DNA of 64,000 nucleotides from JAAXGX01 sp965203565 (GTDB taxonomy: Bacteria; Acidobacteriota; Vicinamibacteria; Vicinamibacterales; UBA8438), in the NCBI GenBank assembly GCA_965203565.1, contig OZ241896.1, positions 3,844,001 through 3,908,000 of the forward strand. Direction: 5' to 3'. Numbering within the stretch: position 1 is the stretch's first letter; each line of letters opens with the position of its first letter. The notes below the pieces were generated by a model. That model had not been told where the DNA came from. It did no database searches and saw only the letters and a list, made by a program, of their open reading frames with translations. Shown here piece after piece: positions 6,753 to 15,774 of this stretch. A program made the position numbers and the translations under genes.

Positions 6753-8501
6753 TCACGCCGGCGGAGGCGGCGGCCCGTCCGACGCGGCCCCGGCCGGACT
6801 CGCGCGCGGGCGCCACAGCACGCGCATCGCCCAGCCGAGATCCAGCCGCTCCCCGGTCCACGCCGGCATCGCCGCACCTGGCCCGATCGCGATCCCCGCC
6901 GCCGCCAGCCGCGCGTCCACCGGCGCCAGCGCCGCCCCCGTCCAGCGCGGCGGCTCCGGAACCTCCGGCAGCGGCCGGCCGTCGGCCCGCGTGAAGCGGA
7001 CCGCGCCCGTGTCGTCGAGCATCACCTGCAATCCGCCTTCGTGCACGGCCCGGTGATGCCGCCGGCAAAGCTGCACCAGGTTGTCGAGCCGGGTCGCGCC
7101 GCCGTGCGCCCAGTGCCGGACGTGATGCGCATCGCACCGCCGGGCCGTGCAACCTGGGAAGCGGCAACGCCGATCCCGCGCGGCGAGCGCACGGCGGAGC
7201 GCCGGCGGGATCGTGCGCGTCTTCCGGTCGACACCGAGCACCTGCCCGGCGTCGCCGTGGGTCATGACGACCCGTCCGGCGTCGCACGCCAGCCGGCGCG
7301 CCGTTTCCGTGGAAACGCGCAGCCCGCCGGCGTCCTCCAGGACGGCCTGACCATGCGCGGCGTAAACAGCGTCGCCGAGATCTGACCCGTCAGCGTCTCC
7401 CGCCGCCCGCCGCGTTCCCGCGGGAACGTGCTCTCCTCCGGTCGATGCGGCGCCCGTCGGCGCCGAGTCAACCGAGTCGCCGGCCGCACCCTGCGGGTCG
7501 CCGACGCCTGCCGCGGCGTCGCTTCCCGGCTGGCGGATTGCCGCAGTGCGGCCGGCCGCTGTGGGTCGGACGACCGAAGACGTTCCCGCGGGAACGTACG
7601 TCGGGTGATCCGCTCCCTGCGCCGTCGCCGCGCCGTGCGCCAGCGTCGCAGCGTCCACATGCAGCACCACCTGGTACCGGTCGCCCGCCGTCCCGGGATC
7701 CAACTTCGCCGACAGCGCCGCTTCCGCCACCCGGCCGAGCGCGTCCGCCCGCCGCTGCTCCGACGACGCCTCGGGCGCGTCTTCCTCCGGAGCGCCCGCC
7801 GCCTCCGTCCGCAACTGCTCGCTCGCCGCGTCGAGCGCCCGCAGCACCGCCGCCCCGACCTCCGGCGCGAGCCGTCCCCGAATCACCACCATCCCGTCAT
7901 CGTCCACCCAGGTCCGCAGCTCCCGGTGCGCGTGCCGCCGTCCGTCTTCGGCGATCTCCGCCGCCCGGTCCACCCGCCGCCACGCCCGCGTCACCTGTTC
8001 GACGTGCACCGCCGTCCCGGCGAGCGCGACGTCGAGCAGCGCCGCTTCGTTCTCCGGCGTCGCCACGCGGGTCAGCGCCCGCACTTTCGAATAGGAGACC
8101 CGCCCGCGTTGCATCGCGGCGCTGATCCGGGGCAGCGCGGCCAGGGCGTGGGCGACGCGCACCTTCTCGCGGGCGGCGCCGGGGGCGAGGCCGGTGCGCC
8201 AGCTCAGCCAGTGGGCGCAGGAGGAGAAGCCGCCCGCTCGCCAGCCGCCCTGCTCGTCGAACTGCCGGATGAGGACGAGCAGAGCATAGGTGGCGGCCTG
8301 GATGCGGGCGGAGAGCTCGGCGATCCGGTCGCCCAACCGGTCGAGGTCGAGTCGGTTCGGAACGGCAGCGGCGTCAACCGTCGCCGGAGCGCAGCTTGGC
8401 GAACGAGGTTCGTCCATCGCGCCGGCGCCCGCGTACGGGGGAAGCACGGGACCGGCGGACGGCGAACCCGGAGGCGGAACCGGTGTGGTTTCGAGGTGCA
8501 T
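6753..8501 (-). CDS. DUF222/HNH endonuclease (13E12 repeat family)
   Basis: The 582-residue protein starts at ATG 8501. The N-terminal half is the DUF222 helical domain (AATYALLVLIRQFDEQGGW, FSSCAHWLSWRTGLAPGAAR, RVSYSKVRALTRV). The C-terminus is an HNH nuclease: RDRRCRFPGCTARRCDAHHV then NLVQLCRRHHRAVHEGG, with zinc-coordinating Cys pairs and the His-Asn-His set. A low-complexity linker (about residues 290-385) separates them and contains two VPAGT repeats whose DNA is palindromic. Such genes are widely scattered and often associated with mobile DNA; their biological role is poorly known. Confidence 0.85.
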   Translation of the reverse strand: MHLETTPVPPPGSPSAGPVLPPYAGAGAMDEPRSPSCAPATVDAAAVPNRLDLDRLGDRIAELSARIQAATYALLVLIRQFDEQGGWRAGGFSSCAHWLSWRTGLAPGAAREKVRVAHALAALPRISAAMQRGRVSYSKVRALTRVATPENEAALLDVALAGTAVHVEQVTRAWRRVDRAAEIAEDGRRHAHRELRTWVDDDGMVVIRGRLAPEVGAAVLRALDAASEQLRTEAAGAPEEDAPEASSEQRRADALGRVAEAALSAKLDPGTAGDRYQVVLHVDAATLAHGAATAQGADHPTYVPAGTSSVVRPTAAGRTAAIRQPGSDAAAGVGDPQGAAGDSVDSAPTGAASTGGEHVPAGTRRAAGDADGSDLGDAVYAAHGQAVLEDAGGLRVSTETARRLACDAGRVVMTHGDAGQVLGVDRKTRTIPPALRRALAARDRRCRFPGCTARRCDAHHVRHWAHGGATRLDNLVQLCRRHHRAVHEGGLQVMLDDTGAVRFTRADGRPLPEVPEPPRWTGAALAPVDARLAAAGIAIGPGAAMPAWTGERLDLGWAMRVLWRPRASPAGAASDGPPPPPA

Positions 8502-8853
8502 GCCCTATGATAACCCCTTGTTTTTCAGCCTCTTGTGAGGCTGTCAGGCGTCCGTTGAGGGTCCATCCGACCGTTTTCGTCCTCCCCGCGGAGGTACGCC
8601 CGTCAGAGAGCGCATGAGGCGGTCTGAAGGGCCTGCCACGATCCGGTCGGCGGATCGGACCAAGCGGGCGCAATAATCGTGTCAAGTACTTTTTTCAGAA
8701 AATGGGGCGCAGGCGGCGCAATGCCCGCCCAATCGGAATCGCGGCGCATTGCCGCATCCGAAGGCCGCGCCTGAACCACGCCGCGTTCACGCCGGTCGCC
8801 ACCGCGCTTCCTCTGCGATGCGTTGCCGAGCGAAGTCGCCAAGGTATTCCAAG
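8502..8853. other. Intergenic stretch without a recognisable gene
   Basis: About 350 bp separate two minus-strand genes. I see no protein family here. An AT-rich patch near 8676-8700 includes TTGACA on the minus strand (8680-8685), a possible -35 box, but no convincing -10 at the right distance. Confidence 0.4.
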
Positions 8854-9534
8854 TTATTCCCCCGTGCGCAGGGCCGCGATGCGCTTGCGCAGCTTCCGGA
8901 AGCGCTCCGACGCCGGCGCGCGTGACAGCAGGTGCTCGCTCGCGCCGGCGAGCACCTCGTGCAGCGGATCGGCGACCGCCGCCGCCGGCAATCGGCTGAA
9001 GCCGGAGGCGGACTCCGCGAAGTCGACGTGCTCCGGCATGCCGGCGGCGCGCGTCTGCCCCCAGGAGATCTCCACGAGGTCCCGCAGGCGCCTCACCACG
9101 ACGTCGGGGAACAACCCGCCGTCACTCGCCGCGCGCAGCGCATGGCGCATCCACCAGCTCCGCCAGGCGTCCTCCCAGCCAGCCTGCAGATCGTCGTTCT
9201 CGATCGCCGGCGGCGGGAACCGGGTCGCCCGCAGCGACTCCCAGGCGGTGTCGCCGAGGTTCTGCGCCGGCAGACGTTCCTCGTGAAGCAGGGGATTCCA
9301 GTGCGCCACGAACCACTCGATCAGCGGGAGCAGGCGCCAGTGCACGGATTCGATACGCTCGCCCGCTTCCCGATGCGCGCACAGGTTCCGGCCTTCGACC
9401 CAGATCTGGAAACCGCCCCAGGTGAGGGAAACGTCGGGGTCGGCGGCCTGTCCGTCGTCGGGGTCGCGGGCGAACGCCAGTTTGAGCGCGAAGGCGCCGG
9501 TGTCCCCGGCGAGCCGCTCCCAGCGGGTGCTCAT
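8854..9534 (-). CDS. Unrecognised 226-residue protein
   Basis: Starts at ATG 9534, 12 bp after the stop of the small protein at 9547-9843, so they form a pair. Visible features include WGGFQIWVEGRNLCAHRE, SVHWRLLPLIEWFVAHWNPLL and SWWMRHALRAASDGGLFPDV, with no signal peptide or membrane helix. The pattern recalls the N-terminal region of some proteins that carry a C-terminal ImmA/IrrE metallopeptidase domain, but no HExxH is present, so this would be a stand-alone version. This resemblance is from memory and uncertain. Confidence 0.55.
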   Translation of the reverse strand: MSTRWERLAGDTGAFALKLAFARDPDDGQAADPDVSLTWGGFQIWVEGRNLCAHREAGERIESVHWRLLPLIEWFVAHWNPLLHEERLPAQNLGDTAWESLRATRFPPPAIENDDLQAGWEDAWRSWWMRHALRAASDGGLFPDVVVRRLRDLVEISWGQTRAAGMPEHVDFAESASGFSRLPAAAVADPLHEVLAGASEHLLSRAPASERFRKLRKRIAALRTGE

Positions 9535-9546
9535 CGAGTCACCGAC

Positions 9547-9843
9547 CTAATCCCAGTGTTTCCGAACGTCGCTCCGGCGGACGCGGCCTTCGCCGATCCA
9601 TCTGCGCCGGAGAGGTTCCGGAACCTGGACCCAGCCGACAGGGTATCCATGCCAGACGTCCGGGCCGTGCCGCCGAGCGCAGTACGCCCGGCTCTCGTGA
9701 ACGGCGTACCGCGTCTCATCGACCGGCTCGCTGTCGTCGAGCAGGCTTTGAGCGGTCCGCTGATCCAGGCCTTCCGGGCAGATCGCCCCACGGCGTCCCG
9801 GTTGCCACGGCTCCTTGTGCTTGACGCTTCCCTCGTAGCGCAT
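9547..9843 (-). CDS. Unrecognised small cytosolic protein, pair with 8854-9534
   Basis: This 98-residue protein starts at ATG 9843. It reads as a genuine compact protein: KHKEPWQPGRRGAICPEGLD, ESRAYCARRHGPDVWHGYPV and GWVQVPEPLRRRWIGEGRV. It has two isolated Cys residues and no membrane segment. It is followed at 12 bp by the 226-residue gene, suggesting a two-gene operon of the size seen for toxin-antitoxin or small regulatory pairs. No function is claimed. Confidence 0.6.
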   Translation of the reverse strand: MRYEGSVKHKEPWQPGRRGAICPEGLDQRTAQSLLDDSEPVDETRYAVHESRAYCARRHGPDVWHGYPVGWVQVPEPLRRRWIGEGRVRRSDVRKHWD

Positions 9844-9981
9844 GGGGTGCGACCGACCGGTTCCCGACCGGCGCCGTCGCTGCTCCGGCGGGGCAACGCA
9901 TCTTACTGCATTCGCCGGCCGGGGATGGGCTGAAGAGCTGAAGATACGATCGACGCAGGACCGGCTCGCGCCGGCAGCCCG

Positions 9982-10251
9982 TCAGCGCCGCAGCCGCCAC
10001 GCCAGCAGGACCCCGGCGGCGCCCAGCATGAGCCAGACGGCCGGCGCCGGCGGCCGGCCGTCGAGCGACAGCGCCAGGAAGAATCCGGCCGCCAGCACGA
10101 AGACGCCGCCGAGGACAGCCGCGGTCCACCGGCGTTCGGCGCGCGGGCGTGCGGCGTCCGGGCGGCGCTCCGGCCGCCGGGTCGCCTCGCCGCAACGGTA
10201 GCAGAGCAGGGCGCCTGCGGCGATCTCCGTTTCGCACGCCTTGCAGCGCAT
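9982..10251 (-). CDS. Zinc-ribbon membrane protein
   Basis: ATG 10251 gives 89 residues; an alternative start at 10278 would overlap the upstream gene. The N-terminus is a zinc ribbon (CKACETEIAAGALLCYRCG, two CxxC knuckles). After a basic linker come two hydrophobic helices (AAVLGGVFVLAAGFFLAL and VWLMLGAAGVLLAW). It lies 7 bp after the threonine aldolase stop and is probably co-transcribed. Role unknown. Confidence 0.65.
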   Translation of the reverse strand: MRCKACETEIAAGALLCYRCGEATRRPERRPDAARPRAERRWTAAVLGGVFVLAAGFFLALSLDGRPPAPAVWLMLGAAGVLLAWRLRR

Positions 10252-10258
10252 CGTCCGC

Positions 10259-11320
10259 TCAACCGGCCGCGGGCGCATCGGCGAGCCGCCGGACCGCGTC
10301 CACCGCCCGGTCGACGTCCTCGCGCGATACGTCCAGGTGGGTGACGGCCCGGATCACGGGGCCGGCGGTGCTCATCCGGACGCCCGACGCGGCCAGCCGG
10401 CGCAGGAACTCGGCGTTGCCGAGGCCGAGCCCGCCGACGTCGAACAGCACCATGTTGGTGTCGGGCTTCGGCGTGCGGACGCGGACGCCGCCTGTCCCGG
10501 TCAGCCCGGCCGCCAGACGCCGGGCGTTCTCGTGGTCCTCGGCCAGCCGGTCCACGTGGTGGTCGAGCGCGTACAGGCATCCCGCCGCCGCGATTCCCGC
10601 CTGGCGCATCGCCCCGCCGAAGAGCTGCTTGTAGCGGCGCGCCGTCGCCATCAGCTCCTTCGTCCCGGCCAGCACGGCGCCGATCGGCGCGCCGAGTCCC
10701 TTGGTGAAGTCGACCCAGACGCTGTCGGTCTCGGCGGCGAACGTCCTGGCCGGCACGCCGGCCGCCGCGCAGGCGTTCAGCAGCCGGGCGCCGTCCATGT
10801 GGACCGGCGCGCCGCGCGCCCGCGCGCAGGCGGCGACGGCGCGCAGCGCGTCGAGCGGCCAGACCGCGCCGCCGCCGAAGTTGTGCGTCTGCTCCACGCA
10901 GACGAGCCCCGCCGGCTGCCCGTACGGCGCCCGCACGGCCGCCACCCGGTCGAACGCGGCCTCCAGCTCGTCCGCCGTGAAGATCCCCCGGTCGGTCCGC
11001 ACCGGCTCCACCGTCACGCCGGACGCGAGCGCGGCGCCGCCCGACTCGGCGCGGACAACGTGCGACATCCAGTCGACGACGACGGCGTCGCCCGGGCGGG
11101 TGTGCGACTTCACCGCCACCAGGTTGCACATCGTCCCGTTGGGGAGCCAGAGCGCGGCCTCCTTCCCGAGCAGCGCGGCCACCCGCTCCTTCAGCCGGTT
11201 GACCGTCGGGTCTTCGTCCTTCTGCTCGTCGCCGACCTCCGCGGCCGCCATCGCCGCGCGCATGCCGGCCGTCGGCCGTGTCTCGGTGTCGCTGAACAGG
11301 GGAATCAGGTCGTCCGCCAT
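10259..11320 (-). CDS. ltaE: Low-specificity L-threonine aldolase-like PLP enzyme
   Basis: The 353-residue length is typical for the family. The PLP-binding lysine is K207 in WVDFTKGLGAPIGAVL, and D176 in VHMDGARLLNA contacts the cofactor nitrogen. The N-terminal SDTETRPTAGMRAAM and EDPTVNRLKERVAALLGKE also match. The enzyme cleaves L-threonine or L-allo-threonine to glycine and acetaldehyde, or acts on related beta-hydroxy amino acids. It is transcribed divergently from the PQQ dehydrogenase at 11401 and followed by the zinc-ribbon gene. Confidence 0.88.
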   Translation of the reverse strand: MADDLIPLFSDTETRPTAGMRAAMAAAEVGDEQKDEDPTVNRLKERVAALLGKEAALWLPNGTMCNLVAVKSHTRPGDAVVVDWMSHVVRAESGGAALASGVTVEPVRTDRGIFTADELEAAFDRVAAVRAPYGQPAGLVCVEQTHNFGGGAVWPLDALRAVAACARARGAPVHMDGARLLNACAAAGVPARTFAAETDSVWVDFTKGLGAPIGAVLAGTKELMATARRYKQLFGGAMRQAGIAAAGCLYALDHHVDRLAEDHENARRLAAGLTGTGGVRVRTPKPDTNMVLFDVGGLGLGNAEFLRRLAASGVRMSTAGPVIRAVTHLDVSREDVDRAVDAVRRLADAPAAG

Positions 11321-11400
11321 CGCGCGCCCGCCGCCGCTGATCTTACCAGCCCGCGGCGGCCCCCGGTTGGCGTAGAATGGCCTCCGAAAGGAGTCCCGGA

Positions 11401-13173
11401 ATGCTCGAACGGCGCCCCTCGTCTCGATGTCTGCCCGTCCTGGCGGCCCTCGCGCTGCTCGCCGCGGACGCCGGCCCGGCGCGGGCCCAGTCCGGCCGCG
11501 ATTTCACGCCGGTCACCGACGCGATGCTCCAGAATCCGGCGCCGGGCGACTGGCTCATGTGGCGCCGGACGCTCGACGGCTGGGGCTACAGCCCGCTCGA
11601 CCAGATCGACCGGACGAACGTGGGCGACCTGCGCATGGTCTGGTCGCGCGCGCTGCCGGACGGCAACCACCAGGGCACGCCGCTGGTCTACGGCGGCGTG
11701 CTGTACATGCCGAACCCGCGCGACGTCATCCAGGCGATCGACGCCGTCACCGGCGACCTGCTCTGGGAATACCGCCGGCCGCGGCCGGGCGACCTCGAGG
11801 AATACCTTTCCTCGCTGTCGGAGGCGAAGCGGAACGTCGCCATCTACGGCGGCCTGATCATCTCGACCAGCAACGACGACTACATCTACGCCCTCGACGC
11901 CGCCACCGGACGGCTGGCGTGGGAGACGCGGATCCTCGACTACAAGGAGAACCCGGCCCACCAGACGTCGGGACCGATCATCGCGGGCGGCAAGGCGGTC
12001 TCCGGCCGCGGGTGCATGCCCGACGCCGGACCGGAGGCGTGCGTCATCACCGCCCACGACGCCCGGACCGGCGAGGAGGTCTGGCGCACGCGGATGATCC
12101 CCGCGCCGGGCGAGCCGGGCGACGAGACGTGGGGCGACGTCCCGTTCGAGCAGCGGCGGCACGTGGGCGCCTGGATGGTCCCCAGCTTCGATCCGGAGCT
12201 GAACCTGATCTATATCGGGACGTCGGTCACCTCGCCCGCCCCGAAGTTCATGCTGGGAGGGGTGGACAAGGCGCACCTGTACCACAACTCCACGCTGGCG
12301 CTTGACGCCGACACCGGCGAGATCCGGTGGTACTACCAGCACCTGAACGACCACTGGGACCTCGATCACCCGTTCGAGCGGCTGCTGGTCGACACCGCCG
12401 TGGCGCCCGACCCCGGCGCGGTGAGCTGGATCAACCCGCGGCTGCGGCCCGGGGAGCGGCGGCGGGTGGTGACCGGCATTCCGGGCAAGACCGGCGTGGT
12501 GTACACGCTCGACCGGGCGACGGGCGAGTTCCTGTGGGCGACGCCGACCATCGCGCAGAACGTGATCAACCACATAGACGGCGCCACCGGCGCGGTCTCC
12601 GAGAACTCGGAGCTGGTCTTCAGCGCGGAGGGGCAGGAAGTGACGGCCTGCCCCACCTACAACGGCGGGAAAGACTGGGAGGCCGGCGCCTACAGCCCGC
12701 TGACGCGCGCCATGTACTTCCCGCTGCGCAACACCTGCGCGCGGATGATGACGGTGACCAGCTCCGAGACGCTGCCCCTCGCGCTCTACTCGCTCGCCGT
12801 GCGCAACCAGATCGCGCCGGGCACTGACCAGGTGGGCACGGTGCAGGCCATCTCGGTGGAGACCGGAGAAACCGTCTGGAAGTACGACCAGCGGGCCGCC
12901 ACCACCTCGCTGGCCGCGACCGGGGGCGGCCTGATCTTCGGCGGCGACGTCAACGGACGGTTCCGGGCGCACGACCACGAGACCGGCGACGTGCTCTGGG
13001 AGGTCAACGTCGGGTCGTCGGTCTCCGGCTTCCCGGTCAGCTACGCGGTCGACGGCCGGCAGTACGTGGCGGTCAGCACCGGCAGCGGCAACCCGATGAC
13101 GTTCCTGGCTCTGACCCCGGAGCTGCGCCCCAGCATGGGCAACGCGCTGTTCGTCTTCGCCCTGCCCGACTGA
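11401..13173 (+). CDS. Secreted PQQ-dependent alcohol-dehydrogenase-type quinoprotein
   Basis: The second in-frame ATG (11401) is chosen because AAAGGAG lies 7 bases before it; an upstream ATG at 11377 lacks this. The 590-residue protein has a signal peptide (LPVLAALALLAADAGPARAQ) and eight-bladed PQQ propeller repeats, seen as recurring DAVTGDLLWEYRR, DAATGRLAWETRI, DADTGEIRWYYQ and ETGDVLWEVNVG. It lacks an obvious C-terminal cytochrome c domain (no CxxCH), so electrons would leave through a separate carrier. The substrate is likely an alcohol, but substrate type is inferred. Confidence 0.85.
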   Translation: MLERRPSSRCLPVLAALALLAADAGPARAQSGRDFTPVTDAMLQNPAPGDWLMWRRTLDGWGYSPLDQIDRTNVGDLRMVWSRALPDGNHQGTPLVYGGVLYMPNPRDVIQAIDAVTGDLLWEYRRPRPGDLEEYLSSLSEAKRNVAIYGGLIISTSNDDYIYALDAATGRLAWETRILDYKENPAHQTSGPIIAGGKAVSGRGCMPDAGPEACVITAHDARTGEEVWRTRMIPAPGEPGDETWGDVPFEQRRHVGAWMVPSFDPELNLIYIGTSVTSPAPKFMLGGVDKAHLYHNSTLALDADTGEIRWYYQHLNDHWDLDHPFERLLVDTAVAPDPGAVSWINPRLRPGERRRVVTGIPGKTGVVYTLDRATGEFLWATPTIAQNVINHIDGATGAVSENSELVFSAEGQEVTACPTYNGGKDWEAGAYSPLTRAMYFPLRNTCARMMTVTSSETLPLALYSLAVRNQIAPGTDQVGTVQAISVETGETVWKYDQRAATTSLAATGGGLIFGGDVNGRFRAHDHETGDVLWEVNVGSSVSGFPVSYAVDGRQYVAVSTGSGNPMTFLALTPELRPSMGNALFVFALPD

Positions 13174-13178
13174 CCCGT

Positions 13179-14360
13179 TCAGGGGGGCGGCCGCAACGCG
13201 GCGTCGCGGATGCGCCGCAGGGGCAGGGCGGTGACGGCGTCGGTGAGCGGATAGGTCCGGTCGCCGGGATAGATCACCCACAAGTGCTCCAGACCCAGGT
13301 CGTCGATGACCACGTGCATCGACTTCGTCGTCCTCGGCGCGTCGGAGCACTTGAACTCGAAGCCCCAGCGCCGACCCCGGCGCAGCAGCAGCAGGTCCAG
13401 CTCCGCGCCTCGCCGGGTCGCGTAGAAGAACGCGTCGTGTTCGCCGTGGGCCAGCAGCGTCTGCTCCAGGGCGAACCCCTCCCAGCTCGCGCCGTACCGC
13501 GGGTGGACCGGCAGGTCCCACCGGTCTTCGATGCCCAGCAGGAAGTGCAGGACGCCGCTGTCGCGCACGTACACCTTGGGAGACTTGACGAGGCGCTTCC
13601 CGAGGTTCTCGAACCACGGCGGCAGGACGCGGACCATGAACGCGCCCGCCAGCAGGTCGCGGTAGTGGTTCACCGTCGCAGGACTCACGTCCATCGACCG
13701 GCCCAGCTCGGCGGCGTTCCACGTCTGTCCGTGCCAGTGCGCCAGCATCCGCCAGAAGCGTCCCAACGCCTCGGGCGCCACCCGGGATCCGAGTCCGGGC
13801 ACGTCCCGCTCCAGGAACGTCCGGGTGAACGCGCGCATCCAGCGCGTCCAGGCCGCGGCCGACGGCGCCAGCCACGCCCGCGGAAAGCCGCCGCGCAGCC
13901 AGAGCCGGTCCTGCCGCTCCGGTCCCACCTCGTCGAGCGACAGGCCCCCGACGTCCACGAACAGGATGCGTCCCGCCAGCGTTTCGGAAACCCCGCGGAT
14001 CAGGTCCCACGACGCGCTGCCCAGCAGGAGGAACACCGCGCTGCGGGCGGGGTCGTCGCAGACCGGGCGCAGCGCCTCGAACAGCGCCGGCATCCGCTGC
14101 ACTTCGTCGATGACCACCAACCCCTCGCACGCGCGGAGGATCCGTTCGGGGGTGGCGGTCAGCGCCTCCCGCGTGGCGGCGACCTCCAGATCGAAGACCG
14201 TCGACGGCCCCGGCCACGCGGACGCCACCTGCCCGGCAAGCGTCGTCTTGCCCACCTGCCGGGCGCCCAGCAGCGCCACCGCCGGCGCTTCGGACAACCC
14301 CTCGACGGCCGCCCCCCGCAGGGCGGAGCGCGCTATGGATTGTTGAATATCGACAGGCAA
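13179..14360 (-). CDS. AAA ATPase with DUF4143 domain
   Basis: The 393-residue product starts at TTG 14360, which lies inside a 29-bp palindrome. The Walker A motif GARQVGKTT is at residues 32-40 and Walker B LVVIDE at 81-86. The C-terminal half carries the DUF4143 region, including FTRTFLERDVPGLG, a winged-helix-like segment (WNAAELGRSMDVSPATVNHY) and GAELDLLLLRRGRRWGFEFK. The last has the D...E-x-K spacing of a nuclease-like fold. Function in the family is unclear; toxin-antitoxin-like and defence roles have been suggested. Confidence 0.85.
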   Translation of the reverse strand: MPVDIQQSIARSALRGAAVEGLSEAPAVALLGARQVGKTTLAGQVASAWPGPSTVFDLEVAATREALTATPERILRACEGLVVIDEVQRMPALFEALRPVCDDPARSAVFLLLGSASWDLIRGVSETLAGRILFVDVGGLSLDEVGPERQDRLWLRGGFPRAWLAPSAAAWTRWMRAFTRTFLERDVPGLGSRVAPEALGRFWRMLAHWHGQTWNAAELGRSMDVSPATVNHYRDLLAGAFMVRVLPPWFENLGKRLVKSPKVYVRDSGVLHFLLGIEDRWDLPVHPRYGASWEGFALEQTLLAHGEHDAFFYATRRGAELDLLLLRRGRRWGFEFKCSDAPRTTKSMHVVIDDLGLEHLWVIYPGDRTYPLTDAVTALPLRRIRDAALRPPP

Positions 14361-14373
14361 CCTGCCGATATTC
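14345..14373. promoter_or_regulatory. 29-bp palindrome over the start of the DUF4143 ATPase
   Basis: Outer arms GAATATCG (14345-14352) and CGATATTC (14366-14373) enclose a second inverted pair, CAGG (14354-14357) and CCTG (14361-14364). The palindrome covers the TTG start. This looks like an operator, possibly bound by the ATPase's own winged-helix segment. Confidence 0.6.
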
Positions 14374-14439
14374 TACGATCTTTTCGGGAAGTCGTGCGAC
14401 TCCGGCGCCCGGCGCCCTGCCGTCCGGCGCAACGGCGGG

Positions 14440-14943
14440 CTACTTCAGATCGTCCGCGGCGGCGTCCATCCCGGCCTGGGCGCAGATGGCGTCGTTCGCT
14501 CCGGTGTCGCCGCTGACGCCGATCCCGCCGACGTGGACGCCGCCGGCGGTCATGATCGGCAGTCCGCCCTCGAAGAAGTTGAGGCCCGGCACGAACGCCA
14601 CCGGCGACGGGCCGCCACCGCTCGCGGGGAAGGCGGCGGCGCTCCACTGCTGCGTCGACCGCGGGCTGAGCGCCGACGAGCGCGCCTTGGCCATCGCGAT
14701 CTCCTGCGAGAGCAGTTGCGCGTCGTCCATCCGGTGGTACGCCTTCAGATTGCCGTGGTTGTCCAGGATGGCGACGTGCATCCGCCACCCCTCGGCGGCG
14801 GCCTTGGCGAGGCAGCCGTGGACCATCTTCATCGCGGCGGACGCGGTCAGGATGGGACGTTCCTCGACGGCGGCCGACGCCGGCGCGAGGACGACGGCGA
14901 GCAGGGCGGCGGCGAGTCCGGCAAGCAAGCGGCGAGCGAGCAT
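14440..14943 (-). CDS. Secreted GlcG/HbpS-type heme-binding-family protein
   Basis: ATG 14943 is preceded by AAGGAGGT at good spacing, so it is preferred over the upstream start at 15012. The 167-residue protein has a signal peptide (LLAGLAAALLAVVLAPASA). The mature part carries the GlcG/HbpS signature: HVAILDNHGNLKAYHRMDDA, then PGLNFFEGGLPI and GGVHVGGIGVSGDTGANDAI. The fold binds heme or small organics in some members; the ligand here is unknown. No obvious functional partner lies beside it. Confidence 0.85.
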   Translation of the reverse strand: MLARRLLAGLAAALLAVVLAPASAAVEERPILTASAAMKMVHGCLAKAAAEGWRMHVAILDNHGNLKAYHRMDDAQLLSQEIAMAKARSSALSPRSTQQWSAAAFPASGGGPSPVAFVPGLNFFEGGLPIMTAGGVHVGGIGVSGDTGANDAICAQAGMDAAADDLK

Positions 14944-15042
14944 GATGTGACCTCCTTGTTGATTGGGTGCGCGAGCCGGCGACGTACGACGCCGGCGGCG
15001 CCGCGCAGACACTCTATCACGTGGCGAGCCATGCGGCAGGCG

Positions 15043-15756
15043 TCACGCAGCCAATTCCGGCCACCACGCGGACAATCGCCGATGAATGGCCGCAACAACG
15101 GCGCCGCCTGATCCATCTTCTGAGAACGCTTGGTTCGGCGCGTCCTCCAGCGCGTAGCGCGCAATGGACGCTGCGCTGGTGATGATGGTCTGTCTGACCA
15201 CGATCGGGTTCGGGTGCGCGGCGGACTGCGCGTCGACATCGAAAACGTGAATCCATGCCGAAGCGCCGGCGTCGGTGACGTCCGGATGATGAAGCGCATG
15301 CGTACCGTCACCGCACGAGACAAGATCAGGCAGTCCAAGGTGAGGTTGCCAACTGTCCCAGACAGCCTGCGGAACGGCAAGCGACGTCCCGACGGATCGT
15401 GGATGCACGCCTAACTGGAATTTGAGCATCATCTGATAGAACGTGCGTTTGAATACGTTCGCGATATTGGGACCCTCGATGCGTTCAGACAGCCAGCGAG
15501 CATTCTCTCGAAGCACGCCGGCGAAACCGGGTCCGTGGAGGCGTAATGAATCATTGAGGTTCTGCACCGCCTGGCGGTACGAACCGTGGAAATCCATTGT
15601 CTGGACTTCAAGGACGCCAAAGCGTCCGAGGCCGACGCCGCCGTCGCCAGCAGGCGCCAGTTCAACGAACGTCGTGTCGAATGACATTTCGGGAGATCTG
15701 TCCGTCGCATTTATAATATGTACGGTAACCAAACCACTCGCTGACGAAATTTCCAC
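15043..15756 (-). CDS. Short NotI-like type II restriction endonuclease
   Basis: The 237-residue product lies 18 bp after the methyltransferase stop, so the two form a restriction-modification operon. FGVLEVQTMDFHGSYRQA (E50-x-Q52) resembles the E-x-Q catalytic strand of the NotI family, and D27 in SFDTTFVEL is at the distance expected for the first catalytic acid. NotI itself has about 130 more residues before this point, including a metal-binding Cys cluster. No room exists for them here, so this is a minimal or truncated version. Assignment rests on motif memory; moderate certainty. Confidence 0.6.
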   Translation of the reverse strand: MEISSASGLVTVHIINATDRSPEMSFDTTFVELAPAGDGGVGLGRFGVLEVQTMDFHGSYRQAVQNLNDSLRLHGPGFAGVLRENARWLSERIEGPNIANVFKRTFYQMMLKFQLGVHPRSVGTSLAVPQAVWDSWQPHLGLPDLVSCGDGTHALHHPDVTDAGASAWIHVFDVDAQSAAHPNPIVVRQTIITSAASIARYALEDAPNQAFSEDGSGGAVVAAIHRRLSAWWPELAA

Positions 15757-15774
15757 GTTCGGAGCCGCCGGTCA

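Noticed and set aside
7302..7600. Repeated palindromes GTTCCCGCGGGAAC inside the HNH endonuclease gene
   Set aside because: They encode the repeated VPAGT residues of a low-complexity linker; the palindromes are explained by coding repetition.
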